A DNA stretch of 64,000 nt, taken from positions 58,437,585 to 58,501,584 of the forward strand of contig NC_088170.1 of assembly GCF_028769735.1 (NCBI RefSeq). The letters run 5' to 3'. The DNA comes from Zonotrichia leucophrys gambelii. Taxonomy: Eukaryota > Chordata > Aves > Passeriformes > Passerellidae. The position numbers and the translations under genes are program-made. Below, piece after piece: positions 12,567 to 27,720 of the stretch. The notes below the pieces were generated by a model. The model searched no databases and was not told where the DNA came from. It worked only from the letters and a program-made list of their open reading frames with translations. Numbering within the stretch: the stretch's first letter is position 1; each line of letters opens with the position of its first letter.

Positions 12567-15500
12567 ATCTTCAAAAATACTTCATTTGATTTAAGCCATT
12601 CTTGAACAAGACAATGATTTTTTCTGCAAACAAGATTCTGACTGAGACTTCTGCACAGCTTATATCAGAATATGATTTTTAAAACTACTGCCTTTCCTTG
12701 GCACCAGGTGATGTTTCGTGGGACTGAGCTTTCGAATGCAGAGCTTGGAAGGATGAAATATAGCACTAACCTTTAAGGCTTCTCCAGAAACTCAAAACAT
12801 GGCACTGATCAAATGTCAAGAGCACTGCTCTGAGGTGTTTTATCTCAGTTATATTAATTGAAAACCCAAGCACTTTGCTACATGTGCTACAATCGATGAT
12901 GGATCACTGGATTAAATCATTATGTAATGATTGTTACTTATGCATTATTCTCCAGTTTTGCCATATGCATACTTTTGAATGACATTTATTTGAAAATATA
13001 ATGAGGGATATGTGCATGTCTGTAGTATATGGCTTTGGACTCAGCCATTTCAGTGCATGAACAGAAAAATTGCAAAATTTGATTTAAAAGCACTCTGAAA
13101 TATTTCTCTTCTGAGAATTAGAAATCAGGGGCCGCACTCAGGCCCCTGCTTCAAGAAGCCCTCAAGACCAGGGTGAGAAGCCAGACTCCTTTGGTACTGA
13201 GCTATACTGAGCTTTGTAAGGTCAGGAAAGAGATTGTATGACACACTTCTACTCCAGGAAAAATGACCTTGATCAGAAGGTGTCTGATTTCCTGAAAGTT
13301 TATATCAAGTATAAATACATAATCAAGTTACCAGCCCCTGTATGGCCCTAGACCAGCAGACCATGAGTGTATATGGTGATCTTAAGCCTGTGCAATTCTT
13401 TTGGCTTGAAGAGGCTACTTAGGTGCATGAAGTAAAACAATCCTGTGTTTGTAGTCTTCATGGGAGTTTGGCAGGGCCTTTGTTCCAAAACTGGCTTAGT
13501 GCAAGTGAGTCCTTGAGCCCTCATGGAAATTGGATCTGGAACTGCTTCTGCATGTACACATCTTCATCCAACTTTTGCTACTGCTGTAGGTAAAAGCTCT
13601 GTTCATGCTGGGGGACAGATTCCACCTGGGGCAGAGGCAGGGATTGAAGAAAGTGTTCATAACCATCTTCAAAGTAACATCAGTTGAAAATGAAGCATTT
13701 TCTGAGTGAGTTTGCTGTTGAAAACTGTGCAAAACTGTATTTTGTACAACTACAGCATCCAGTGGTCAACCCAGACTGCCATGAACCGTGTAATTGCCAC
13801 CCTACTCTTTTGGTCTCACAATTAGATTTTGCAGGCTCAAACAGCCACATCCAGCAGCTCAAACTACAAGTAGCACTGACTGTACCCTTTCTGCAGCATT
13901 GAAGGTCTGGGTGATATCCTTAGGACCAAGTGAGTTGGGTTTATACTAATCATAAAAGATTTCCCAAGAGAGCTTGCAAAATCAACTGAATTTCAGTGCA
14001 TATGCTTTTATAGGCATCCTGATAGTCCTTTAAAGCTCATCTGTTCAATACTAGCAATTGTGTGTAAATAACTTGATGGTAAAATTGCTACAGCACAGCT
14101 TTCAAGGATGGTATCTGAGGAAGGTATTATGGTTGCAATAGGTATCCAGCTGACAGGTCAGCAGAAGAAAGGAAATTTGGAAAAAGTTCCCTACTGCCTT
14201 GGCATCAACAAAAAATTCATGTATTCAACCTGTAACAACACCAGCACAAAGACAAAGAAAGTAAATATCCTTATTACATAGAAGAAACACAGCAGGCAGC
14301 AGTGTGTGTGTCTCTAAATTCACATGTGTGCATGTGAATACATAGCAAGGACACAAAAGTGTATAATCCATGTGTAAATGTAACAGACTTGGAAACACTG
14401 GAATCCAGCAAGCGCTCTAGTAGAGCCTTACCATGTGCCATTCCTGCATGTGGTAATCTTTATGTATCACCTAAATTGTCTACCCAACTGCTGCTAGAAT
14501 AAGTTATCCAGCCTGTTTGCTCAGTTCCTCGGACTAGGAATGAAATCCTGCTCTATTCCTTTAGAGCAAGAGGTGCCTATGACTCTGCTGTTCCTGATGC
14601 ACAGCTGGATTTGACAGTAGCAAAAAGCAGTGCTCCTAAAATATTCATGGAAACATTTTGCTTAAAACATTTGAGGTCAGTCAGACTTCTAAAAATAAAA
14701 GCAAAACAAAATCCCAAATGGAAGTGTGGTTTTCTGTTGTCCTTTATGACTATGTTTTTTCTTCCCCTTCTAACTAGGGAAGAAATACTAGGAGATATCC
14801 GTAAATCCCAAGATTAAAACTCTCCTATAGCCCCCAAGATTCTGCTTTCATTTGTATGAATTGATCTGATCACAGTGTGTTGTTTGAAAAACCATTCTTG
14901 AGATTCATCATGATCAGTTATGGCTGCTTTTTATATTGGTCAAATCCTGCTCAGAATGCCATGTACAAACCCCTTTCAAATTAATTTTACAGTAGGTTTG
15001 GGGAAAGTTTGCCTGAGACAATCTTGCCCACAACTTTCTCTTTGCCCCGTGAGCAGGGCACTTTCCTGATGCAGGTTAAACCAGCTGGTGGAGATGAGTT
15101 TGTAACACACCAACTGCTGCCTCTGCTCTGGGACAGGAGATCCACAGTACCAGAGCAGTGACTCTGAATCACTCCAGAACAGGCACTCAGGAATACCTCA
15201 GAGCACTCTCTGATTTTGGACTGAAGCAAGGAGAATAGCTTAATACATTGATAGATTAAAAAAAAAAAAATCTTTATCCTTTTAGCCAAGCTCTCTTTCA
15301 GCCATTGAGATAAGATGGACTAAATCCAGAGAAACTGTGAGTTTTCTTTTATTAGTGATAAAATCTAAGCTGTTGTTAGAAACATCAGGGGGATTTAATA
15401 GGCTTAACAGTGTCTCCTAAATTCCTCAGGAGGCCTGTGAATTTGGAGTTCAGATCTATGAGCTAGGAAGCACTTGGCACCTTATCAGCAGGGAGCTCAG

Positions 15501-18500
15501 CAGCCTTTGGAGAATGAAAATCACCTTTTTGTTCAACTGCTCCTGGTAGCTTGCCAACCTTCTTGTTACTTGCTAAGTCAACAGACTCCAGAAAATATTG
15601 TCTCTGGTCTAAGCCACAGGATTCAAAACACAGCTTAATAAGTAAGTAGCAAGGCAAGGGGAGTTATATCATATCATAACATCTGCTCAGCAGGCAGAGG
15701 CAGCTCAGCTCCTTGGCTGCACAATATCCTCACTACTCACTGGGGCTTGCTTAGTGGAGCCATTCCCTTGCAGGCACAGAGTCTTCCTTCCCTCACCATG
15801 AACTGTCTGACTTCTGGAAAGCACTGGGCAGGCAGGGACACAAAGTGGAAGTACAGAGGAATGGAGTGTGGAGAGAAAAATAACATGAGTAGGCAGATGA
15901 GCTGCTAGCAAACAATTCCAGAGCTGTGAAATTTCCTTGGCAGGCCTCTCTGAATGGTTGAAGTATTCCCCAAATACAGCCTCATCAGGACCCTGATGGT
16001 TCTGCTAACATGGCTGAACTTTGCTTAAGCTGCTCTTCTGATAAGGTCATTTTAATAAACACAAATAGTCCATGTGTACAGGTACAATTACTACCATTTA
16101 AAAAGACATACAATAAAATGGTTTTGCAGCTATCATTAGTTTCCCTCCTTCCCTTCGAAGAAATCCAAAATTTATATATATTCTGCTGGCATTCAAGCCC
16201 ATAACTGGAGAAGCTGTACCACAATCAGAGCTGCCAAAGCCATGGTCAAGGCCCAGACAGAGACTCCCATGACGTGCACCACAAGGGATGGGAGAAAAAA
16301 CAAATACAAGGGCAAAGGAAGGGATGTTCCCAAACACTTTGATTGCAACAGAACATTAAATATTTTGCAGTCACCTTGACCAATTGTGGAGTGCTCTCCA
16401 TTAAACATGCATCATTTGCTATCCCATTGATCATAGCAAGGGAATCAGTAAATAGCTGTGATGAATGTAAGATTTATAACTGAAAGCACTGATAATTTTT
16501 TTCAAACAAAACTCTGTCTAACTCTAGAGGAAACACTCTAAAAAACAGTCCTCACTCACAGATCCAAGCAAAACGTGCAAGAAACCAGGACTTGGCTGTT
16601 TCTCCCATCTTAGGAATGTGGGTGATTTAAGATGCTTCACTCTTAATTTCAAGCAGCAATGTGAGTTTGCCTGTTCTGCAGCAAAGAGTGTATTGGTGGT
16701 GTCATTTCCTTCAAATAGCCCTTTTGGGTGAAACGCAGTTCATGTTTCCTTCAGCACTTCATCTCCCTCTGGAGCCTGGAAAATCTGAGATGAGACTGGC
16801 ATTGCAATATGAAGAGAGATACTCTCAAAAGAGAAGCAAAATCATTTGAACCAAGTGGAAATAATCACAGGCACTCCTAGCTACAGGCAGTCCTTGGATT
16901 TCAAGCTGTATTTCAACGTAAAATGGCTTTCCCTCATCATATCCATACAGCACCTAGCACAATGGCATCCTAAACTCCACTGTGGGTTTCTGGCACTGCA
17001 ATAAAACAAACTTTGAGCTTTTAAAAATTATACAATCAGTCACATGTGCTCTTGCATGAGCTATCCCTACCCTCAGCATAATTTAAGTACAGGTGTGGGT
17101 CTGTGTATGACTTCAGCTTCGATCATTAAAAAAATAACACTGTGCCCAGAAGAAAACTTTTCTCAACTAATCCTGCAATTCAGAGCCAGACAAGTTGGGG
17201 GTGCTTTTTAAAAGATAAAACATGCAGGTGGTCTGCCATTTGCTGTGGGTCCATAAAAAGAGTATTACACAGATAGCAAAGGAGAAATGGATGGCTCTGG
17301 CAGATGGCATCATGCTCAGGGTTAGCCAAATCCCCTCTCAGGCACTGGAGCCCAGATGGCCAAGCAGAAACACTTTCTGCCACAAACCCTGTGCGTGCCT
17401 TTGAGACATCTCTGTGCTGGGAGGGGAATTATGTCAATTCACAACCTTGCTGTGATAAAACAAATCTTGGTGTTTGGGAAATATGTTCATTCATAGGCTC
17501 CCCTTGGCCCCAAGGCTTTCCTTCCCTCATCTGAGCCTGCCTGGCAGGAGTGCTAATCACAGCTCCTGCACACTCTAAAAGGTGGTTACAAATTATTTTG
17601 AAAGCTGGGTTTGCAAAATGAGGCAAAAAGACTCTCTTGGCAGGCTTCTGTCCATGTACCTCTAAAATCAGTAAGGTCTTTCTGAGAAGCTGGGAGAGCA
17701 GGGACTGGGTGCATGCAGCTGCTAAAGGAACTCAGCAAGGGTGATGACACTGGTGGGAGTGCTTTGCAAAATGCTCAACACTTCCCATTTGTTTTAACAT
17801 TGCTCTTTATCTTATGTCATTTCAAAAAATCTGCTTTGCTCAAACCCAGTGGAGGTCTGAAGCACGTGGTTGTACAAGGATTCCCACCACTTCTCTCACA
17901 AATGACACCACAGGACATCCAAAGTGCCAAGACCTTGCAACTGACCCCTGCCTGCTCCTTTTCACTCTCAGCACAAGTTGCCAAACTCCTGTCTCTGCAA
18001 ACGTGAAGGCACTCTGGGGGATCCCAGCTGGGGCCATTGCTCAGGCACAGTGACCTTCCAGTTCTGTGCGTCCTCCTCTTGCAGGGCCCTGCTGTCATCC
18101 ATGGCACACACACTGACCAACAGTGAAATAAGGCTTGGGTGGGTTCTAGTGGAGGCTACAGACCCCACTCTTGGCAATGTGCCCTCACACACAATCAGTT
18201 AATGCTCAACACATACAGAGGCAGTGCACAGGGACTGGGTGAGGGGGGGAGGAAGATGAGGAAGAGTCAAAAATGGCAGACAGCAGTGGGGCAGGACAGG
18301 GAGGGGAGAAGTATGTCTTGACTCAGAGGTAAGGAGCAGAAGCATCATACAGCTTTGTTGGGGGATGAAATAGTAATTACCCTTGATCTACCCTTTTCTT
18401 TTGCCTTTCCTGAAATCTGACACTGCCTCATACCATCCTGTCGTGCTCCAGACTCATTTACAGATACCTTCAATACCTTGCACAATCCAGTGCCTTGCAA

Positions 18501-21500
18501 GGGCTTTCTCCTTCCTCCCTCCCAGGCACTGGAGTCTGTGGCTGCTCCCTTGTGCCTGCTCTGCCCAGCTGAAGGAGCATGTCTGTGCAGTCACTTGAGC
18601 TGGGGTACTGCCACCATCATGCACACATCTTCTCTTATGATTTCCTAAATTCCTGTAAAAATCCAGAAGTCCAGCTCAGGGCAATTCTGCTTTTATTGAG
18701 AAAGCTCTCAGCTCCAGCACATCCTTCCTCTTCCTCCCTGGAAAACCCTTCCTGACATAAATAATTTTCCCAGTGCCCACATTTCTGCCAGGAAACCTCT
18801 GCCACCCTGCTGTGCTGTAGGGGCAGTGATGGTGCTCCAAAGGCAGCTTTCCCTGCCTGTCAGATGCCATGCTGCAGCCAGCACAGCAGAGCACAGAGGG
18901 GGCAGCCCACCCCAGAGCATCCCAACACTCACACCACCTCCTTTCAAACCAGAGCAGCCTTATCCATGAAACACCTGGGGCTTTAGTCTGGAGCCCAGAG
19001 CAAAATGGAGCCAGAACAGAGGCCTGAGCATCAGCTCATGATCAGTAACTAAATCATCAGGAAGATCCCTGCATGGGTGAGGTCTGGGCAGGCTGTAAAG
19101 CATGGGCTGGCAGGAGCCTGGGTCCTTGCAGGCTGTTTGGATGTGATTTGGCAAGAGGAGAGTTTGGCTGTATGGACAGGCAGAACCATGCCAGGAGGGA
19201 TCCAGGCCAGAGAAGAGGGGGTTTTCTACTTGTATAAATGTAGCCTTAACTTCAGGGAAGTGTTAAGTGTTGTCTACAAACTCTCAGAAACAAGAAACAA
19301 GAGTATCTTCAGTAAAGTGCAGTGGATATTGTATGACTTTATTCTTTTTAACTTAATTGTGGGATTGAGTCAAAGTACTCTCCCAAAAACTCAATGAGTA
19401 ATGTTCCATACCCAGGTTTTACAGTCAGGATTGCTTTGGGATAAGCACCTTCATTCCCACAGAAGAGAATCCTGCATAACTGCAGGGCAGTGATTTTCCT
19501 CACATCATCTGTCAAACCACTGCTGCTGCTCCTCCCTCCACCATCTCTGCCTCTGCACCTTTCCCATCCATCACACAACCCCAGATCTGACTGGCAGACT
19601 CTGGCAGATTGTGATAGATTCTGAGTGTCAGACATGTCAAGGTTGCGTGGAACTTTAGGGTTCAGATCACCGAAACAGCAGAATGCTGAATGAGAAGTTA
19701 ATCTTTAGGAAGGTGTACTTTGAAAGGGCATCTCTTGGGATGTGAAGTAAAACCCAACTGGATCCCTGCTGATGTGCTGAGCTCAGTATGGAGGGATTTA
19801 TTGACTATCAGGAGGCACTCAGGAACTCCATGCAGCTAAACCCAGTGCCTGTGCTTGAAACTGATCCCTGACAAGGAACTGGGATTATATTAAGATTAAA
19901 TCAACTTTTTTTCCCATATCACATGGAGACAAATATTCATTCTCACTTAAAAGCTGTCTGCCTACAGTGCAGGAAAAAAATCTAAAATTGGACTACTGGT
20001 GGGAAAACCCCTCTTTGCATTATATTTATTCTGAAATAACAAGCATGTCATACCCTCTTTGAACACAGCTTGCTGTGTCTGAGCAGGATTGCACATTAAA
20101 AAACATCCTTTTATTTCCAGATTCCTCCTCCCTTTCCAGTTGGAACATGCATCATCCTCACCATTTCATCTTGGCTTGGTGAAGGATACCAGGAATGACA
20201 ATGTGAGAAAGGCTGTGCTGGCTGGGAGATCTGTGGGCACGTGGTCCACGCAGCCAGGGCAGGCTCCAGCCAGCCAGAAGCACATCTGGAGATGGCAGCT
20301 CACATCCCTCTGTTTCCCAGCTGGTGCCAGGAGCAGTGTCAGCCTGCAGGCAGATTCTGGGAGAGTCAGGGAACAAGCCTTGAGCTTGCTTTTGTGCAAG
20401 GACGTGTATTTAGTAGAGATGCCTCATTTTATGTTCAAGCTACCTAAGTGAGCAGGTGGAGCATGAACCTCAACAGGGTGTTGAGAAACTATGAGTTGTT
20501 GTAAAGGAAAAGTATGAAGTGTCTCTAGCTTGATGAATTAAAACAATATTAAATTTATTTCTATCTTTGGGCCCAAAGGCCCAAAAACTTGCATGTAACC
20601 CTTATAGACTCCTAACCCTGACTGTGATTTCCCAGGGCTCTAGGAGAGGACACAGCTCATGGTCAGTGTAACCTGCAGACACAAAATACCACTGAGTTAA
20701 TGAAAATACCTCTCAGTTCCTGTGGTGCCCAGCTGCTTCCATGTTCCTGCCTCCTGTCAGGGCAGGTCAGCCCATACTGAGCTCCAGGCTGCCCATTCCC
20801 ACTGACCACCAGCCCACATCTCAACACAGCACTGCCACCACAGTTTCTGTGTCCTGCAGCATGGGCTGGCTCCAGCTCCTGTTTACTTGTAAGTGAGAGG
20901 GTGTAACTACATTCGAAAAATAAGAAATTAGTTTCTTCCATGCCATTTCATTGTTCCTGCTCCTGATTCAGTTCCACAGGCTTGTCACCCATCAGCAGGC
21001 ATGGCTGTGTGACAGAAACAAAGTCTCTTTGTTTGCTGTGGTCCCTGGGCCCTTCTGGGGCCCATCTCCCACTGGACTGTCTCTAATGCTTTTTCCTGCT
21101 CTAAGCTTTGAGGTGGTTCCATTTCACCCTGCTTCCTCAGGGAGTTATCCTGCATAAAAATGCTGTAGCTCTTTTCCTGACAGGTCCTTAACACATGTTA
21201 TAACTATTTTTCATATAGATGCAAAGAGGCTGGCAGCATTATATTCAGATGGAGCCATTTGTCACCAGGGGTTAGCAAGGCCGAACATAATTTAATAGCA
21301 TGGCAAAATTCTTGTTCTGTTTTTGCTGGAACACCAAAGCTGTGGGTGAGAACATTTCAGGCCTGAGACCCAGACCTTGTCACTTCTGAGTAATGATGGG
21401 CACAGCTCTGGGGCCATTGCAAGAAGGGAAGACTGACATATGGTGCTAGCCTGACAACTCTGGGGGTAGCTGTTATTTTCTGAAAACTTTAGCATTTATT

Positions 21501-23281
21501 TTATTTTATGCTGATCAGGAGATCTCTGAGCTGAGAGCAGATGGTACTGATTTGCTCAGGGTTATTGCTGGTCTAAACTAAACAGTGCAGCACTCCATTC
21601 TCCCAATGAGCTATTAAATTGGATATCATTTATCCATCAGAATTTCACAGGAGTTCAGCTGGGAGTGAAGCCACACTCAGCTGGGCACTATTCACTCACA
21701 CATAGAGGGTGTTACAGTTCTTCATTCCTAAAAACCCAAACCAGAAGTGAAAACCCCAGATGCCCTGACCTCAGGCTATTACCAAACACTTCTCTTACTG
21801 TTTCAAACCTCTTTTCTCAGTAATATTGTTTCCTCTTTCTCCCTCCCTAGCTTGAGGAGACCAGATGTGGTGTTGCAGCAGCTGCTGACCCGCTGGCTAG
21901 CAGGACACCCCTTCAAGGCACCTCTGAGCTGCTGCAGCTCTAATGTTGGGGTTGCTGGGAGTGGCTGTGTTTCTCTTTTCTGTATTGAAACATGCCCTGT
22001 CACATTATCATCCAATTCAGCACTCCTGCATCTATTTGAGAGCTGTTTATTTGGTAAAACATAGGCTAAACCTGCTGTGGACACCATCACAGAGATGCTT
22101 CCCTTGGGCAGCCTTTTCCTCCTTATCATGGGAAAGGGAGATTGCACAAGGTACTGTGATAACAGAAATGTTTCCCTGAAGCAACTATTGACAAATTCAT
22201 TGTCTTTCTCAAAGCCTGTATTAAAACTACTGATTCTGGACACCACAGTCTAGCAGAGCTTGGAGGACCTCAGCAGCTCAGTGTCCCATGTGGCAGGTCT
22301 GGGCCAGGCCTGCACAATTCTTGGGATTGGGGCAAAACAGCATTTGGAAAGACAAAGTGTCTCTAGGAACATGGAGAGCAGAACAAACAGAGCCATGAGG
22401 CAATACCCATTTACCTCTGCAAAAGAATTCAACAGATTGTGATATCCAGAGGCTTTGTAAGGCCACTTTGTTTTCCCTTTCAGCTTTGGCTGATTTTGCT
22501 CCAATGCACAAAAACATACAAACAGTGAAATCTACTAATTCTTAGATGAAGAAAAGCCTAAAGTTGATGTAATGATTGCCATAATAATGCACACCTAATT
22601 ACAACTCATCAAGGCTGTCTTGCTACAAATGTGACAGAGGCCAGTGATTCCCTTAAAATAGTATAACTGATTCATAGGTTTGGCTAAATAAAAGCTTAAC
22701 AGCAAACACTGATTTATTGCTTGGGAAAATATTACAATTTTTCAGGGGAAGTTGTATGATACAGAATGAATTGGAAATGTGTTCAATTTGAATAAATTCT
22801 TTAGATTAGTAATTCAAGAAAAGAGATTTCCAAATCCCAGAACCAGGACAACATCTTGCAATGGCAGGAGCTGTCAGAGTAAGTTCTCAGTATGAAACTC
22901 AAGTCTGTCCCATAGCTATATGTGTGGCAAGGTGGCTATCAGGGCTGTGCCCCTCTGCACACCCTGTGCACTGAATCAGTGAATTCCCTGGGTGCTCCAG
23001 GAGCATCCCAGCTTGTCATCAGCATAGATGAGATAGCAAAGCTGCTTTGAGACAAGAGATTGCCTTGGAAATAGGTCTGAACTCCTCTGAAATAGGTCTG
23101 AACATCCATGATTAAATAATTGACTCTTAGGACTTCTCGAGGTGGGAGTTTTTGACAGTTCAACATATTCTCCCAGGTAGCTCCTGCTGCAGCTCATCTC
23201 CTTTGTATATCTAAATGTCTTGGGGTACTTGCTGATTCCTCAACTTCTGGGACTTAGGCTGGGCTTTTTTAGGGGGCTCCC
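12567..23281. other. Intergenic, nothing recognised
   Basis: No exon, LTR or LINE recognised. Notes: an A12 run at about 15259-15270, and AT-rich stretches such as 12840-13010 that might be conserved non-coding elements, though this cannot be judged from one sequence. Confidence 0.5.
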
Positions 23282-23825
23282 TGTCAGGGGAGACCCTCTT
23301 GGAGCGGTTTTGTGTTAGGAAAGAGAGATGCATTGATTGTTTTGGTCTTTAGGTTTTTGTTTATTACTATTTTATTTAAAGAAAGTTTTGTACATTGTTC
23401 ACACTAGGCTCAGTGCAGCGGAAGAGCACCTCAAAAATGGCTAACAATTTGTTGTTACAAGGTCTTTTAAAGCTAAATATCCATTAAGAACTGACACCTA
23501 GATTATTTCCCCTTTTAACTTAATAACTGATCCCAAAGAGCCCACAATGCAGATTTTCCCACCCAATTACAAAGTGCTACTCAAACTCATGAAGAAGGAG
23601 GAAGAAGAAGCATGAAGAAGAAACTCAGGATGACACCTTGTGCCTTCTATCTTGCTTCCTTCCACAACATACAAAAAATCCCAAAACCTAAATTTCTTAC
23701 CTAAGTGATAGACCTAGACTACTCTCTATAATCTACTTCACACTTTAATGGATTCTAGTCTATATTGAAGTTTAGGAAACTTTCTCCATGGTTGAGGGTC
23801 AAAGTCAGTGCTCCCCTGGGGGTCA
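23282..23825 (-). mobile_element. LTR of an endogenous retrovirus (antisense)
   Basis: Read on the - strand, the stretch runs from TGACCCCCAGGGGAGC to GGGTCTCCCCTGACA, with AATAAA signals about 80-130 bases before the end, an LTR layout. The outer ends form an imperfect inverted repeat (TGTCAGGGGAG / CTCCCCTGGGGGTCA). I see no convincing target duplication, so the right end is approximate. Confidence 0.6.
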
Positions 23826-26800
23826 GGGCACCCCAGAGCAGACAGAAATATTCCCAGTACCCTGGGTTTCCACCTAAATGTTTATGTGCTGATTAACATT
23901 GTGGGTGCATTGTCCCTGGCATTCTCATGAGATTCTGTTGCTGTAGCAGTTGCAGAAGCGATCAAGTTGTACACAGATATGACATTTGCAAATTGTCAGT
24001 ACAAACTGTTCCTGCAGATGCAAAAAAATACTCATGTAGGACAGTGTTTTGTACACAGTTAGGATATTTAAACCAGTTTTGTATGTAGTTGTCACAGACA
24101 AAACAGTTCAGAATTAGGTTTTTTTGCTTCATTTATTCCCAGACCACACAAGCTTCTGATACCCAATTTGGATATTAAGAGAAAAAGGAGCATAAACAGC
24201 TAGACACTTAATATGAAACTCCACCCTTCCTCCTTCCCAGTTTCAACTTCTTTATTTTTTCTGCAGTCACAATTGTTCCATCACAGCTCCCTGGCAATGG
24301 GATGGGTGGAAGCAGAGCATGTGACGCTTCTGCTGCCCCTGCAGCTGTTTCTGCTGTGCTGCCCTTTGTGACACCCTGAGCAGTGGCTTCCACCACCCTG
24401 CACACCATGGCCTGTGCTGCTCTCCCCCTGTCCCTGTTGCTGTCCCTGCTCTGGCACAGCTCTCTCATGGATGTGTTTTTTCACCAGATGGTTTCCACTC
24501 ATTTCAGGGCAGGCTGGAATAATTTTTGGCAGGCAGCAAGGCATGGGCTCACCCCAGAGAGGCCAGCACTGCAAACCAGTGACACATGAAGCCTGGTAAC
24601 ACCTGCCCAGTGCAGCAATATGGTGACAAGGATGGATGGTCACCAGGACGGTCACCATGGCTTGCAGCCAAGCACTCGTACAGCCACTTCAGTGGGGAGA
24701 CTCCTGTTGGCACAGGACAGCAAAATTTACTTTGAACAAACATTCTCTCAGTGAGTATCGCTGCAACATTGGCCTGTGTGAGGAAAGGTTACTGTAATGC
24801 CTCTCTAGCACTCCATGGGAAAGATGCATTTTAGTGCAGCAGCTCAGCAGCCCAGAACATCCCTAAGAGCATGGACATGAGGGCTACCTGCCTAGCAGCA
24901 GCAGACTCATTTCAATTAAAAACCACAGTAACCATCTTAGAAGTAGAGGCAAATATTATCACAGATAATTTTCTTGTTTATGCTGAAAAATGAAGGGGAT
25001 CTGAAAAGAGGCTGTGTGTCTGTCCATGTCTCAGAGAGCACTGTAAGAGAGAAAACCTGCCATCCTGATGCCTGTGGAGGAGCATTCTCACTTCAGGATG
25101 AGTTTCAGTGCTGGTGTTGCCATGTGTGCCTGTGTGTGTATAACAGGGAATCTGCCAAAATTTCAGAATGGATATCAAAGCCCTGCCCACAGTCAGACTG
25201 ATGTAGCTGCCACCCTCTTTAAACAGAAATCTGGGACCACTGAAGCGTACATAAAGTGTCTCAAGCAACTTCTCTGTGTAGTTACAGTCTGAGCTGGGAA
25301 AACAGTCTCCTTGTGTCATGTAAGAGCTGTTGGGGCCTGCTCCAGCTGTGTCCATTTTGGGTAAGGATTAAGAGAGGTTTAAGTGAGTAGGGGCAGCCTG
25401 CAAAGCTGGGACATTTGAGGGGATTCCATCCTTTTTCCTTCTGCTGGCTGATTTGGAGTTCTCACACCTGATCATTTTTCAAACCAATGCTGTTGCATAT
25501 GAAGGTACAATGATTGCTATAATTAAATCATTTCATTGATCTAAATAATTTCTTACAGCTATTTTTGTATTTATCTAAATTTATAAAGAATGATGACAAG
25601 TGTGGTAGCAGTTATAAAGCCCTCAAATACCCTCAGATATTGCTGTCCAGAATAAGTGCACTGTGCAATCTAAACATTTTTTTCAGAATATGCTTTTAAA
25701 TGAAGAAAACCATGGCAGCTTCTCAGGGAATACTGTTTGCAGTAGCCAGGCACTTAGTTTTAATGCTGATCCCTAATCCTACTTTGAGTAAATCAAAAGT
25801 GGAAATAAAATTGTAGTATTACACAATTGCTAAGGCAGTCAGTTCTGCTATCAGCAGATGTGACGGCCAAAGATCCCCTTAATCACACACACAGGATGTC
25901 TGAGTGATACATCCTGGACAAAAGAATAAATATCAATGTGAAAGTGAAACATTGGAAACATTACATGTAAAGCTGAAGTGATGTACTGTGCCAGAGGGTT
26001 TGAGTCATAGATAGATTTCACTGTAATATCAGATGCTGCAGACTGTGAAAATGTCATCATTAGCACAAGTTGTGCCCCCTTATCAGGCAGAAATAAAACA
26101 CAGAGGTCAGTTAACCTGCCACTTGCTGCACTCTTTTTTACTATTATGGCAGTAGTAGCTCCACTGAATTCCCATGTGTAATTTATTTCAGGTACAGATA
26201 GGTGAATCAATATATGTTTATTTTTAAATGTCTGCATTTAAAATATATTTTATACATATAGTATATGGATCCCACTACTCCAGATAGTTACAAACTTCTA
26301 CAATCACACCACAAAGATTTCTCAGAGGGACTCACAGATTTCTGATGTTTACCCCAGAGTAACTACTGTCACACCATATGTACCTTTTGTCTGTTAGATA
26401 CATTAAATTGAGATACACTCTGCCAAGTGAGGAATGGCTGTTTTCTCAAATTCCTTTAAAGATGCTCAGCTTTTAACTGTCCCTCTCAGACACCAGATGA
26501 AAGCAGCACTCAGACATTTAACAAACTAAGTTTTGCTGCACGACTTGTCCCAAGGCCAGGGTAATGGAGATTCCTTGAGGATGTATGAAGGTGATCTCTG
26601 ACAACACATTCTTGGCTGGCAGGAGTTTCAGCACATAATAAATACCTGGAATATATCCAACTATTTTGGGAGTAGTTGTATAAAATCTAATCTGATTCAG
26701 CATTCCTGTGCAAATGTTGATAGATAAAATGGCATAAGATAATTTTAAATAGAGAGTGTCTTCTTCATTTCCTGTGCACTCCCTTTTTTCTCCTATTTTC

Positions 26801-27360
26801 CTTAAACCTTCTTTTGGCATTAAAGTCCCCAATCACATTTTCATTGCACATCATTATGTGTGTAAAACCTGGAAACTGAAGGGTTGTTTAATTTCAGTGT
26901 AAGCCTACAGACTAGGCTAAAGTCCATGTGAGTTACTGTATTCCTCTGGACAGCCTCGGAAGCAGCAAAGGGCAATGTGTGAGTGCAGCCTGTGAGGGGC
27001 TGCAGCTGTCTGTTTAATTAGTCTGAGACTGCACTTTTCCAGAGTGAGTTAAGCAGCTGTGAGCTGTGGGCTGCCAGCTGACAAGGCTGTCACACCACAG
27101 CTTCAAGGGGTCTGAACCTCTGCATTCACAGAGGAAACAAAGCATTTTCAAGAAATATCCTGCTATAAAAGAATAATTAACACTAATGCAGATGGAGTCC
27201 TTATCTCCATCATCTCCAACAAATCTGTAAGAGACTGAGTGCCCAACCTTATGTAAATACTTCTCTGTTTAGTACCTGAGGAGTATAGGAGTCCAGATTG
27301 ATTGCACTCCTGTTACAAGGCAGGTGCTGAACAAGGTCTGGTGCAGATTTTACTTAATGT
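23826..27360. other. Intergenic, nothing firm
   Basis: No exon or element recognised. The frames at 25851-26237 and 26518-26832 on the - strand read smoothly but match no family I know and lie in AT-rich DNA. Confidence 0.5.
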
Positions 27361-27720
27361 CTAATAAGGAAGAGGTTCAGGAGGATCAAGGATCTGCTGC
27401 ACATGGTCCATTTAGAGAGGCTGGGATTCTATACCCTGGAGGAGAGAAGGGTCTAAATGAGCCATGGCAGAAGAGCAAAAGATAATGGGCTCAAATAGAA
27501 ATTTAAAAAGGTGTACCAGTCTGGACATTGATAAAAGTTTCTTCACGATGAAGAAATTCCCAACAATCACGCATTAGAGCAGATTGTCCAGAGAAGTTGT
27601 GGAGCCTCCATCCTCTGAGGATTTCAAGACTCAACTGGATACAGCCCTGAGGGACACAGTCTGATCCCATAGATGACTCTGAGGCCCCCTGAGGTCCCTT
27701 CTAACCTGAATTATGCTATA
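27361..27720 (+). mobile_element. CR1 LINE 3'-end fragment
   Basis: Contains the CR1 3' signature in sense: GAGGAGAGAAGGG, ATGGGCTCAAATAGAAATTT, GTTTCTTCACGATGAAGAAA, and the terminal GGTCCCTTCTAACCTGAATTA. 5'-truncated. Confidence 0.8.

Noticed and set aside
12053..12605. Two 178-codon + frames and a 125-codon - frame
   Set aside because: They translate the polypyrimidine microsatellite into short repeated residues and have no support as genes.
23068..23103. Tandem GAAATAGGTCTGAAC, 21-bp period
   Set aside because: Real, but only two short copies; a trivial local duplication.
25851..26832. Two smooth-looking - strand frames of 128 and 104 codons
   Set aside because: They match no family I know, and frames of this length are expected by chance in a 64-kb AT-rich window.
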